Positions 41,161 to 52,830 of a DNA stretch of 64,000 bases are shown here, piece by piece. Under the pieces are notes generated by a model. That model was not told where the DNA came from and ran no database searches. It saw only the letters and a program-made list of their open reading frames with translations. The first letter of the stretch is position 1. Each line of letters starts with the position of its first letter. The position numbers and the translations under genes were made by a program. Source of the stretch: Ziziphus jujuba (Eukaryota > Streptophyta > Magnoliopsida > Rosales > Rhamnaceae); assembly GCF_031755915.1 (NCBI RefSeq), contig NC_083386.1, positions 14,716,501 through 14,780,500 of the forward strand. Reading direction: 5' to 3'.

Positions 41161-42349
41161 CAAGGTCTCTATTTCCTACTTATTTATCTAGATCTAAAGT
41201 ATAACGGTTGCAATATATTCCTCTATATGATGTAAATTCCATAATAAAATGTTTTTACTTTGGGGTTCTTCCATGATGGCATGCAGCAGAGGAAATTTAT
41301 AGGAATATAATATTTTATTATCAGGTCGCGATCAACAGACGTTGATTTTTTTAAATTTATTTAATGGAACTTGTTATCTTTTAAAATTATATTTAGGCTA
41401 ATATAATAGGTTTTTATTATAATATCATGTGACACTTGACTGTATATATATTCCAAAAATCTAAGCAGATAAAAAGAGAGCTACAATGAGTGCAATTTTT
41501 TTTTTTAAATTTTTTAATTTTTTTTATGGAAAATAAACTTTATGCATGTTACAATAGATTTTCCTTTTTAAAATACCATCAAAGGGATAATATATGTATA
41601 TTTTTACACTCCAAAATAGCTAATCCTTTGTATTGCATGTTCATGGTAAAGCCATTTCATCTAAATAATTCCATTTTATTTAAACACTTTTTTAGTTTTT
41701 CTTAAATAACTTTTAAATAGGGAGGTAACGATTTATAAAATTTATATAGGATCCATTGATAATAATTATAAGAATTGATTGATAATTTAATTTTTTGACA
41801 ATGGATAATTAACATATTCATGATATTAAAATTCAAAATTCTTTAAAAATAGAAAGGAATTGTATTTTAATATTTATTAAATATAATAAAATTGTTAATT
41901 CTCTTTGTCAAAAACTTCAATTGAACCAAAAAAAAATGAACAAATTGAAATTCAAGAGCTTAACTTTGAATATTTTAAATTTAAAAATAAAAAAGTACAA
42001 CTTTTCCAAATTGTAATTAACTTTTTTTTTTTGCCATTTTATATATACTACATAAAATGTTTTTATGATGAGACCATTTCCGCATCTTTATTATATCAGT
42101 TCCATATGTAAAACCTTATTTTATTTTATTTTATTTTTTAAATTTTTTTTAACACCGTATGAATAACCTTAACCTTATATATATTGCACAACTTTTTTTT
42201 TTTTTTTTTTAACTCTGGAGGATCAAAGATAATTTAAAATTCCATCATATTGCATAGGAAAATTAATTCCTACTAAAATCTCTAATAGCTCCAAAATATA
42301 TAGAAAAGAAAAAAGAAAAATAAAAAAAGTATAAATATTTAAGATGACG

Positions 42350-42640
42350 ATGGAGAGCATGGAGTAGTGTCCCATAATGTAGACGGATCATAATCATGGT
42401 GTTTCCAATTTGTTAGTGTGGAACGTGGTGGGCCATATTTTGGGCTAGAAGTACACAAAACTCACCCAACCACTGACTACTGACTACTTTTGGCGAAGTG
42501 AGGCTTGGGTCCACTCCTCCACCTTCCAGCCTAAAGACGACTTGGACCTCTTTCACTCTCTTCCCCGTAAAAAACGACTTATGGTCCAAAATACCCTTTT
42601 ATTTTTTATTATCTCTTTGTATCTTTTTCCTGATTTCCTC
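42350..42640. promoter_or_regulatory. GC-richer island with site-II-like elements, no gene body
   Basis: A patch of higher complexity in AT-rich DNA, with ggtgggccatattttgggct (two TGGGC-type site II/TCP-like elements) near 42428-42447 followed by pyrimidine-rich DNA. No exon chain follows. Possibly a relic promoter; the call is weak. Confidence 0.25.
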
Positions 42641-42689
42641 CTATACGAAAAGAAAAGTGAATAAAACTAGAGCATATCAAGATTTAAGC

Positions 42690-44030
42690 GCCTATTTGAT
42701 CTGAAAATTGTGTTCTAAAACAAAATAAATTGTTTGGTCATGAATTTTAAAAAAACAAAAACAAAGAGAAAAAAAAAATTGCTTTTAGTTGTTTTTCAAA
42801 AACTCTATAAAATATAATATAGAAGAACAATTTTTTGTTTGCAAGAACAATTTGTTAAATGCTTATTAATTTTATACAAGGTTTAAAATTTCGATGCAAA
42901 TATCCATGAAAATATAAAATATTATTAAATATCGATAAAAATTAATAAAAAATAGATATTAAAAATGAAAATATTTATTAAAAATTTAGTATTAGTTTAT
43001 TTAATCAATTAATTAATTATCAAACTGGTTATTCAAATTGCAAAAATATTGAATGAATATTATAGTCCTCTTAATTAATTGATTTACAATAAGCATTCAT
43101 AGTTAAAAATATGTTATTATTAATAAAAAAAATACATATTTAATAAAATTATTTATTACTTAAGATAGATAGAATAATTATTAGAATTATATTATATTTT
43201 ATAAATATTATTTTAATACTATAAAAAATCTCACAAGTAATTGAGAATTGTTCGTATCTTTCTCATTCTTATTTTAAAATATGAAATGTAAGAAGTATTA
43301 TTAAACATATATATTTTTGATAATTTTACATATAATTGTTAATTTATCATCGATATCAAAATTTTGAACTTTTATTTGCAGAAAATATATTTTCTCCTGA
43401 TCTTTCAATTTTTGTCTACATTATAATTTTATTTATTTTATAATATTTATATAAATATTAAATTTATTATTGTAAAAAAATAATAATAAGTATATATACA
43501 TATAATTTGTGATATTAATTTTCTGTAGATTTGTTTAATATAATTTTAGATTTTTTTGTTAAATGAATTTTTTTATTTTTATTTGCCTAATTATTGGAAC
43601 ACAATTAAAAGGTAAAAAAAAAAAGTCAATAATATTAATTTAACAAAAAGTTTTACTAAATATCAATAATTTTTATAAATATTTTGAAAATTTCAATTGA
43701 AATTTTATGATAATTTCATGAAAATTTTAAAAATTTTCATAGATATTATAAATTTTTTAACCAAATTGTAAAAAATTTGATATGAATATTATGATAAATT
43801 TTTTTATAGAAATTATGAAAAAATATTGAAAATTTAAGTGAATATTATGAAAATTATACTTATTTCCACTTGAAAGCTAAACTTTTTTTTTTATGTGTTT
43901 AAAAAAATAAAAATTTTACAAAAAATTTGAATATTTTAAACTATGATTTTACAAAATAACTTGTTATTTCTCTATTTTAAAATAACCATATCTAAAATCA
44001 AAAAGCAAACAAGCACGGATAAACATGCTC
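42690..44030. repeat. AT-rich repetitive stretch with many tatgaaaattt words
   Basis: The stretch is dominated by variants of atgaaaat(t/a)tt and tatgataaattt (especially 43670-43860), and its left edge (ctatttgatctgaaaattgt) resembles ends of non-autonomous elements. I could not confirm matching terminal repeats, so the boundaries are only indicative. Confidence 0.35.
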
Positions 44031-44339
44031 AAAATTTTTTCATCAGTTTGAATTATTTTTTGTGAATTGCATATATAAAAAATATGGAAATTTCTTAAAT
44101 TATTTTCACTGATATCCAACTCTTGACTTTTTAAATTGATATGATGTAAATTGCAATAATCTTTTTTTTTTTAAGAAAATAAAATTAAAAACTTTTCCTT
44201 CAAATTAGGGTTGGTTTTAATAGTGTTATAGACTAAAATTTGTTATTTTTCCACCATTTTATATTTTGATACTTAAGATGTACAACAACCTCGGTTTTTT
44301 ATCTCTTGTTTTTCATTTTTATTCATGGTTTTTTGTTAT

Positions 44340-45545
44340 TTTTTTTTTTAAAACAAAAACATGTTTGGTAAAACTTGTTTTAGTAACTTTTTTTTTTTTT
44401 TAAATATTTTTGTTGCATACATTCATTAATTGTTACCAACGAGTTAAGATTTGAATCCATTAAATATAAGCCAGAGTCCACCCAATATTCATAGATCAGC
44501 CAACCAAATTTTGGGCCTATTAAAATTTAGGACAAAAATTAGATGGTTTTTGGACTATCTGTTTCTACATAATCTTTTTATAAATTTTTTATATATAATA
44601 AAAAAATAATTAATGTGATTTAATATTTTATTTTATTTGTTTTATTTATGCCACTTGTTGGAAAGTTTATGAAAAGATCATATAAAAATAGATGGTCAAA
44701 AAACCACATAATTTTATCTTAAAATTTCATACACTCAACCTAAAAAAAATAAATAAAATAAATAAATGGAAACATAAAAAAAGAAAAAAATTATTTTTTA
44801 ACCAAACAATAAAAACATATCTTTTTTTTTTCTTAATTTTTAAACAAGTGTTACCAAACAAATTTTTTTTTAATTAAAATGGGAAACAAAAAGCGACCCT
44901 GTTAGCAGACAGACCCTAAAATTTTATTACCAAAAATTCATAAAAAGAATTTCTAGCTGTTTCTTTATTTCAAAAAGAGGAGTAGGCATGTCATTTTTTT
45001 TTTTTTTTTTTTTGTAGACATTTATTAATCGTTACCAATGGGCAAGGCTTGAATTCATTAAACATAGGTCAAGTGTACCAGATATTCATGGATCAGTCAA
45101 ACAAGATTTTGGACGCATCAAAATTTAAAGCACTCAACCTTAAAATTTAAAAAAAAAATGAAAAATAAAAAATAAACGGCAGCATAAAAAAAAGAGAAAA
45201 ATTCTTTTGTAACCAAAAAAATAAAAACTTTTTTTTTTTTTTCAAACAAGGTTTACCAAACATGTTTATGTTTATTTTTTTCAAATGAAAAACACAAAAA
45301 CAACTCAACATAGAAAAAAGAGAATTATTCTTTTTTAACCAAAAAATAAAAAAAGTTTCTGTTTTTATTCTTTTTTAAACATAGTTACCAAAACAAGTTT
45401 ATTTTTTCCTTTTTTTTTTTTAAATCATAAACAAAAAACAACCCTATTAGCAAACGTATCCTAAAGTTTTATTGCCAAAAGTTCATAAAAAGTGTTTCTC
45501 GTTGTTTCTTTATTTCATAAAAAGAAGTACGCATGCCAAATAATC
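44340..45545. repeat. Fold-back-like element with an internal tandem duplication
   Basis: Two direct copies lie about 545-600 bp apart: gttaccaacgagttaagatt (44432) against gttaccaatgggcaaggctt (45031), and ttcataaaaagaatttctag (about 44938) against ttcataaaaagtgtttctcg (about 45482). In addition aaaacttgttttagtaac near 44370 is inverted relative to gttaccaaaacaagttta near 45385. This mix of direct and inverted repeats with poly-A/T loops is typical of decayed fold-back or hAT-like MITEs. The class is inferred. Confidence 0.55.
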
Positions 45546-45589
45546 TTTTTTTAATATTTTTTTATTATTATTTTTAATGATAGTTTACA

Positions 45590-45892
45590 ATTAAGTTTGA
45601 TAAAATATTAAACAATACGATAATATAATATAAATTCATATAATGATTTGTGAGTTTGGATTGATAATATCATGTCAAATTTATATTAATATTATTTAAT
45701 AAAATCCAATAAATTAATAATAAAGCACAATAAGCATTATAAATCTATTAAATTCATTATGAAGGGATATTTTTATAATTATGCAAAATTTTATAATATT
45801 AAAAACCTTAGTTTATTATTTCATATGAATATATTATTTTTTAATTAAATGTTTTTAAAAATTTAAAAACAAACAAATGTATTTGTATGATT

Positions 45893-45929
<37 letters not shown>

Positions 45930-46140
45930 TAAAACTTAAATTAAATTACAATTTTTCAAATTTGTAAAGATGCTTAATGAATTAATAGATTAGCTGACAT
46001 ATTATACTATAGTTTAATAAATGAGTTTGAGTTTACATATTTTTACATAAAAATTTAACGTAAAAGCGTAACATGTCATATTCGAATTGACTAAATTTAA
46101 TATGAGTAAGATACAATACAACACAAATAGGATTCAACAT
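45590..46140 (-). mobile_element. Non-autonomous repeat element, copy 1 (inverted relative to the copy at 50.4 kb)
   Basis: The block ataatataaattcatataat .. gataatatcatgtcaaattt .. aaatccaataaattaataa matches the reverse complement of the right half of the stretch at 50360-50940. The other half (about 45960-46130: aaagcgtaacatgtcatatt, caatacaacacaaat) corresponds in reverse to tattcgtgttgtatcatgtt at about 50390. No coding capacity. Confidence 0.6.
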
Positions 46141-46691
46141 AATATATTACCAAATCTATTTACAATTTCCTTAATATAGAAGGCCTATTTAAATTTATGC
46201 AAAAATTATTCAAACCAAAAATACAAATCAAAATTGTTTAAATTTAAAGAGCAAAATGAAATAACCCTTTCAAAATTGCAACTAAAAAGTTGTGAAGAAA
46301 TGGTATAACAAAACGTAGTATAAAAATATAATTGTAAGTTTTACACAAAACAGAATATAAAAAAGTTAACCTCATTCTATTTTGAAATGGTTCAAAAGTG
46401 TTTTACCTTTTTTTTTTTTTTTCTCCTCTTTTAATTTTGTATCTAAGATTTTTTTTTTTTTTTTTTTTTTTTGGTGGGTGGGAAAGCCAGCTAGTTTTGC
46501 ACTGAAGTGAGAATCCTAACGGTATCATTTAAGCATAAACAAAATATACACAACTAAAGTAAAATCTTTAAGAAACCATTGACAAAATAACACATAAATG
46601 TTTTCAAACGACTTAGTCGACAACTTTGGTACTTGAATACATAGAAAAAAAAAAAAAAAAAGTAGTTCGCACTTGAAAACATGCTTATTTT

Positions 46692-46830
46692 AATATATAG
46701 AATTGAAAAATGCATTAAAAGAAACCGTATAGTGAATACTGAAGTAAGGTTAAAATAAATAAATAAATAAATATATAGAATTGAAAAATGTTATTAAAAG
46801 AAACCTTAGAGTGAATACTGAAGTAATGTA
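46692..46830. repeat. Tandem duplication, about 80-bp period
   Basis: Two copies of a unit beginning aatatatagaattgaaaaat and ending gtgaatactgaagtaa(g/t)gt, separated by an (AATA)n linker; only a few differences. Confidence 0.85.
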
Positions 46831-47740
46831 GAAAAATAAAAAAATAAAAAAAATATATAACTTTTTTATTTTTTCGATTGAACTTTGTGGGTAGATAGTA
46901 TCTTTGTTCCGTAAAAAGATTCTAACATAGTACGTGACTAATCAAAAGGCTAAATGTTATCAAAGAATCAAAAATCAAAAGGATAAATTATACCTTTTTC
47001 TATTATTATTATTTTTTATTTCATAAGTAGTAACTATAATTCATATTAGCTTAACAATTACAAAATATTAATTAATCATAGAAGAATATCTCTCTGTTTT
47101 AATAGAATAACGATGAAAATATTTTGCAAATTGCAATAAATAAATAAATGAACATTCAAAACCTAGGGCCATGTAATTTTTTTTTTTGTTTTTCTAAAAG
47201 GTGGGCCTTCTACGATAGTCTCCATGTGAAATCATTAGTTTGGTTATTGTCACTTCCAACAGTCCAGATTTCCTCAGTCGATGATCCCATTTAAATTTCC
47301 CAGCCAAACATTGGATAAAAACACACATGCACACTTGGGCTGAGCTTCAAAATGTGATCCCCCAATGATTTTGTCAATGAATACTGCCCCAGTGTATTTC
47401 TTAATAAATTAATCGACCTAATAAGTTTGACCAACCTCAATAAATATTTAATTAAATTTGGAATTAGATAATAGAAGGTATAAAATAAAAATTAGATTTA
47501 ATAACTCTTATAAAATAGTCAAATGAAATTAACTTAAAAAGTTAATTCAATTAATAAACTACTTGTATCTATATCGAAAAATTATGATTTCAAACATGAA
47601 AATAGATTATTGTAAATTGTAATAAAAAAAACTCTCACAAACTAGATGGTATTCTTTTTCTTTTTTTTTTTACAAAATAAATGATAATTAAATATTTTAT
47701 ACAATCCTCGATGGAATCTGAATGAAAACGTTCAAATTTA

Positions 47741-47851
47741 GTGTATTCAATTAAAAATTTAAATGGTTTTTATAATGTTAAAAAATCTAAATATATTCAA
47801 TATAAATTTTTAAAAATTTTATTAAAATTATAAAGTATTCAATACAGACCT
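47741..47851. mobile_element. Truncated relative of the 49.6-kb MITE
   Basis: Begins tagtgtattcaattaaaaat, like the left end of the element at 49611, and ends in gtattcaata in inverted sense. Only about 110 bp remain. Confidence 0.4.
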
Positions 47852-49610
47852 TTTTTTTCTTTTTGATAAAAACAAAAAACTATAAACCTTTAAAGATTTT
47901 TAAATACATCATTTTTGGATCCCTACCCTCCTCCTGTTCCTCCTCTCCATCGTGCTTCCAACTACAAAACCAAAGCCTAAAAGGAAAAAAAATTGCTATA
48001 GCCCATTTTTTTTTTCCCCCCTCTCTTCTTTATCAAATGTTCTCAAGCAAATAATAATTATTATTATTTATAAAAATGCAGCAATTGATTTTTTTTATAT
48101 GAATATATTAAAGTAAACCTTTGATTTGGTTTGAGAAATGGCCTCAATGATTTTTTTTCCTAATTTTTTAATGTTTATTTATTTTTCTTAATATTAAAAT
48201 TAAAATATCTAATATATTTTTAAATACCAAAAAAATATAAATTAGTTATGAATTTGCGTTACTATTTTTTAAATAAATTTTCCTCACTAAGATCATTTTT
48301 TTTACCCTTTTAAGAAAATATTTTTATTAATATAATAAATATAATTATGTTAATCCAAAATTTATATTATATTTAAAAGTCAATGAAAGTATATTAAAAG
48401 TTTTTGAAAATAAAAGTTTAGAAAAATCTATGAAAATTTTTCATAATTATTTAAACACTATAACAGTCTACAAAACTCTATAATACATTGAGACTATTTT
48501 ATAACTTTATAAACTCCATAAAAATCCATAAATGTTTAAAAACTTTGCAAAAAGTCTATTACTCAAAAAAAAAAAAAAAAAAAAAAACCCACAAAAGTCT
48601 TTTAAGATTCATATTGAATACAATATATAATTTGCTAAATGGCAATGAAATGTCATTTAAGCTAACGAATTTAGAATGGTCATCAAAATTTGAGATGCCA
48701 ATTTTGGCGTAGCTCACCGTTTGTAACATTAGTAGTCTCTGTAAAATGTAGGCATGCTATCTTTCAATTAAATGTTAAATTGAAGGACAACAAACAAATA
48801 CTAAAGTGAACAAATGATTGAAATGAAAACAGAGAATAAAAGAGGATGCTATAGCTCTAATGACTAATAAAATAAATAAGATTTATTAATATAATTTCAA
48901 CTATAACAACATGAATTGGAAGGAATAAAAGAAGAACAATTTAAATTATAAATAATAAGTGACTGAAAGCTAGAAATCTAGAAAATAACTAACAAATAAT
49001 TGGAGTATTGGCGGTGTCTTCAAATTGTATCCTCCACCTTTTTATACAGGGTTTTTAAAATAATACTTAAATAATTAGAAAAGAAAATATCCATAAAATA
49101 AAATTTATCAATGAAATATACTACTATATCTATCCTACCTTATTTCTACCATAATAAAATTCTGTTCCCATCATATATCAAGTTTTATCTCTATGCTTCA
49201 TCTTTATCTCAAAAGCAACTATTTTCTGGCTCAAGCACCTACCAAAATGTTGAATTCGGTATACCATATATAAGGGAGGCATAACAAAAATGGTTGAGGA
49301 TCGTCAACTTATTTTTATTTATTTGTGTAATATGTTTTATGCTTGTTTTTCAACAAAAGCCTTCCATAATCAATAAAATGATTATTCAAGTCATTTGCCA
49401 ATTAAAATTTTTAATATTAATATAAAATAAACATGGTGACATATATTTCAAATAATACTTTTAAAGTAACTAAATTTTTCTCAGTAAATTTTGGAGAACC
49501 AATAGCATAACAATTTTTTTTATGGGGTTTGCTTTCTACCATAGTTTTGGTTTGTTGGCCCAATTTGTTTACCCTATCATTACTCTATTTTAAATGTCAA
49601 AATATGTATA

Positions 49611-50042
49611 GGGGTGTATTCAATTTAGAGTTTAATGGATTTAAAATGAATTATAGATTTTAAAGGATTTGATAGATAGTAGTGGAATTCCATAGATTTC
49701 ATAAAAAAATTATAAGAATCCAATGAAATCTTTGGGATTAATACTAGATTTTATATTGATACTTTTCTTCATAATTTCACTATTAAAATCCTTTCAAATC
49801 CATTAAAATCCATTATTTTTTAAAAACTTTTAAAATCAATGACTTTTTGAATACCAGATTTTTAAAGAATTTTACAAAATCCTAATTGAATATACCTAGA
49901 TTTTAATAGATTTTTATAAAATATATTAAAATATGAATTGAATATCATTGAACTTGTATAGCTTTTTTTAAATTCTAAATCGAATACCTCTAAACTTCTA
50001 AGAACTTTTAAAATTCTTCAAACTCTAAATTGAATACACCCC
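49611..50042. mobile_element. 432-bp MITE with perfect 23-bp terminal inverted repeats
   Basis: The left end ggggtgtattcaatttagag plus ttt (49611-49633) is the exact reverse complement of the right end (50020-50042). The flanks carry a candidate 3-bp target duplication (ata before the left end, ata after the right end). The interior is non-coding and rich in sub-repeats such as aaatccattaaaatccatta. Ends of this kind, a 3-bp target duplication and the small size fit a Tourist-like element of the PIF/Harbinger superfamily; the class is inferred from these ends. Perfect TIRs suggest a relatively young insertion. Confidence 0.85.
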
Positions 50043-50359
50043 ATAAATCTTTTATTAGGGAATCTCTAAGTTGATTAAATCATGAATTATTACATAACTA
50101 AGATTTAACCAATGGATAAAATAATAATTAATATTTTAATTTAAATCTAAAATCTTAGATGGAATGCATCAACCCTCGGCACTTACCATGTAAGAATCCT
50201 TGTTTAATAGAGTTAAGGATTCATTGGGTAGATAATTCTTATATATTGTATATAAACAAGTAGATGATCCAAATCTAATAATAATTTGTGTTTAATTTCA
50301 ATTTTATCAAGTTACAAAACATATGCATAAAATTCTAGATAAGATATCAAATTTGGTCT

Positions 50360-50940
50360 TATCAAGAATAAACATATGCTAAATCGTATTCGTGTTGTAT
50401 CATGTTATGTTCGTGTAAAATTTAATCCAAGTATATATTATCTATTAAGCTAATGTATGGAGATAGATAAATTCAAATTTGTTCATTATGTTTCTGTATA
50501 ATTTATTATCTAACCTATTAATATATTAAAAACATATATAAATTTGAAAATTTAAACTTGACTTAATTTTCAACTGATAAGATGATTTTTTTTTTAAAAA
50601 AGTTTTGCAATGTGGATATGTTTGTTTCATATTTCTAAAAATATTAAATAAAGAAAAACCAAATCAATACACATTTAACAAGTGAATTAAATAATTTTTA
50701 AAATTATCGTGTTGTCATAATTACAAAAATATCCTCTTTAACGGGTTTAGTTGGTCTGCTGTGTCTTAATGTGTTTCATTTGTTCATATCAGTTAATTAA
50801 TTAGATTTTATTGGATTTCGTTATATGAACTTAATATGATATTGTCAATTTAAATTTGTAAATTATCATGCCAATTTATATTATGTCAAACTTTACCCAA
50901 GACTGGTCAAAACTATCTGTATTGAATTAAATATATAAAA
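50360..50940 (+). mobile_element. Non-autonomous repeat element, copy 2 (opposite to the 45.6-kb copy)
   Basis: Starts with tcgtattcgtgttgtatcat and contains tatctattaagctaatgta and attggatttcgttatatgaa; its right half is the reverse complement of 45600-45720. Short cgtgt-rich ends of this kind occur in common dispersed plant repeats, but I cannot name the family from sequence alone. Confidence 0.6.
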
Positions 50941-51477
50941 CATGGTCTAGATAAAAAAAAAAAAAAAAATCCCATTTAAACTTTTGTTGTACTGTTGTTC
51001 AAAAAATTAAAAGAAAAAGTTGTGCTGTATTGAAACTTTAATTACCTAAAAAGTGATTCACTTTTTTCAATAGGTGTAGTCTAAACTAATTTTTTGAATA
51101 TTATAAGATCTCAAAAACAAACATAATTTTAGTCTTTATTTTTATTTTTATATATATCAATGTTATAGACATATCAAATTATTTACTAATTGGTGGGATA
51201 AATGATGTGATATTAATTTTTTTTTTTAATATTGGAGTGTGGGATATAAATTTGGATTATTATTTGAAACAATAGTAGTTTTTACTATTAAACTATCCCT
51301 GTATGAATGCATTAAATCATTGGTTGAAAAAAGAAGAAGAAGATAGAAATCATCTAATATAAGTGGATGTCAATAGGAGCCAATAAAACTAAACCATGCT
51401 ATTTATCTTTTAAGTTGGTAAAACAAAGTTGCTAGTTATCTTGGCAGAACATCTAGAATTATTGATATCTATATATA

Positions 51478-51690
51478 TATATATATACATGAAACATATC
51501 TCTTTTCAGATTAATTTGATAATATTATACCTAAAATTTTAATTTTTACCATTGAATTTGATATATGTACAGTCACTTTTCTAAATAATAAACTTACTGT
51601 ATATATATCAAATTCAATAGTAAACATTAAAGTTTTTGATATAATATTATTAGATTGATCTGAAAGTTTGTTATATATATATATATATAT
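51478..51690. repeat. Long imperfect inverted repeat (hairpin element)
   Basis: The left arm (about 51495-51573) and right arm (51596-about 51675) are reverse complements over at least 67 bp with about nine mismatches, around a 22-bp loop (cacttttctaaataataaac plus tt). AT dinucleotide runs flank both sides. It is either a fold-back MITE or, if transcribed, a source of a long hairpin RNA. No known miRNA sequence was recognised in the arms. Confidence 0.8.
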
Positions 51691-52499
51691 ACACATAATT
51701 CTTTAGGGAATCTCTGACTTTATTAAATTAATGATTCTTACATGATAAGTATTAAATGTTGCCACATATTATATTTTTAGAAAGTCAACTCCCATATAAG
51801 TATCATGGATTTAATTAAATCATGGATTTCCTCATAAAAAAGGGACAAACTATATATATATATATATATATATATAATCACACTCACATTAGGTTAACCT
51901 CATGGTTTTATCATTAGGTTTTTCTTTATTAGGTATTGCCGTATTGGTTCATTTAAAAGATTTAAAAATAAATTTTGTAAACCAATATATGTCCAATAAC
52001 ATTCCAAAAATCTATTTGAACAAAATGAATCTTACAAGGATTCATAAAACTATTAAAATATTTTAAAAATCTCTCTATGAAACTGATTGTGTGTATGTGA
52101 GACGATGGGGGATTTATATCATGATAAGCTTATATAGTACGTTTATGGTAATTCAAACATGAATTTGTTACTAATCATGATAAAATTATTTATCTTTTTT
52201 GTACTAGTTTTTCAGGAGTTAGTAAAAGGTACAGCCTTTTTTTTTTTTTTTTAAAAAAAATTTTTGGATAGAAATTATGAAAGCTTGACAAATCTAGCTA
52301 ATTTTAGATGCTAAATTAGGATAAATATGTCCAAACAAAATGTCTAAATATTTTTCCCTTATTAGCCATTTATTTATTATTTGAATAATTGCATTTAGAC
52401 CCTATCTATATTTGGCTTATTGGCGGGGCTGCCCTTAATTTTTACACTTACTTGTATATATATATATTTTGTTTTGCCCCTTTTTGGGCACTAACCTGT

Positions 52500-52830
52500 T
52501 GGGATAAAAACTATTTTCCATTCATCAAATGTTAAAAACTCATGCACATGACACATGCATGTCCTTTTCCTTGATTTACCCTTTAAAATCCCTTCTTCAT
52601 CGTTTTCAACCTTGCACTCGCTGGAATTTGAAAGTAAAAAATGGTGTTTGTGTAATTGTAAAAGGACAAGCCCGCAATAAAATCGATACCCACATTTTCA
52701 CTCTCACCTCGCTCTTTATCATATAAATACCTCTTTCTCACTTTAAATATTAGAACTTCGGCAGCAGAAGAAGAACACAAGTAGGATGAACTTCAATTTC
52801 ATCATTAATTGAAAGTTTAAGGTTTTAACT
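52500..52830 (+). promoter_or_regulatory. Promoter-like island with TATA box, no gene body
   Basis: A patch of higher complexity containing a canonical TATAAATA at 52722-52729, a pyrimidine-rich stretch after it, and a purine-rich leader-like segment (gcagcagaagaagaacacaa) with an 8-codon ORF at 52786-52812. No exon chain on the plus strand follows before the carboxypeptidase gene more than 5 kb away. It could start a non-coding RNA or be the relic of a lost gene. Confidence 0.3.
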
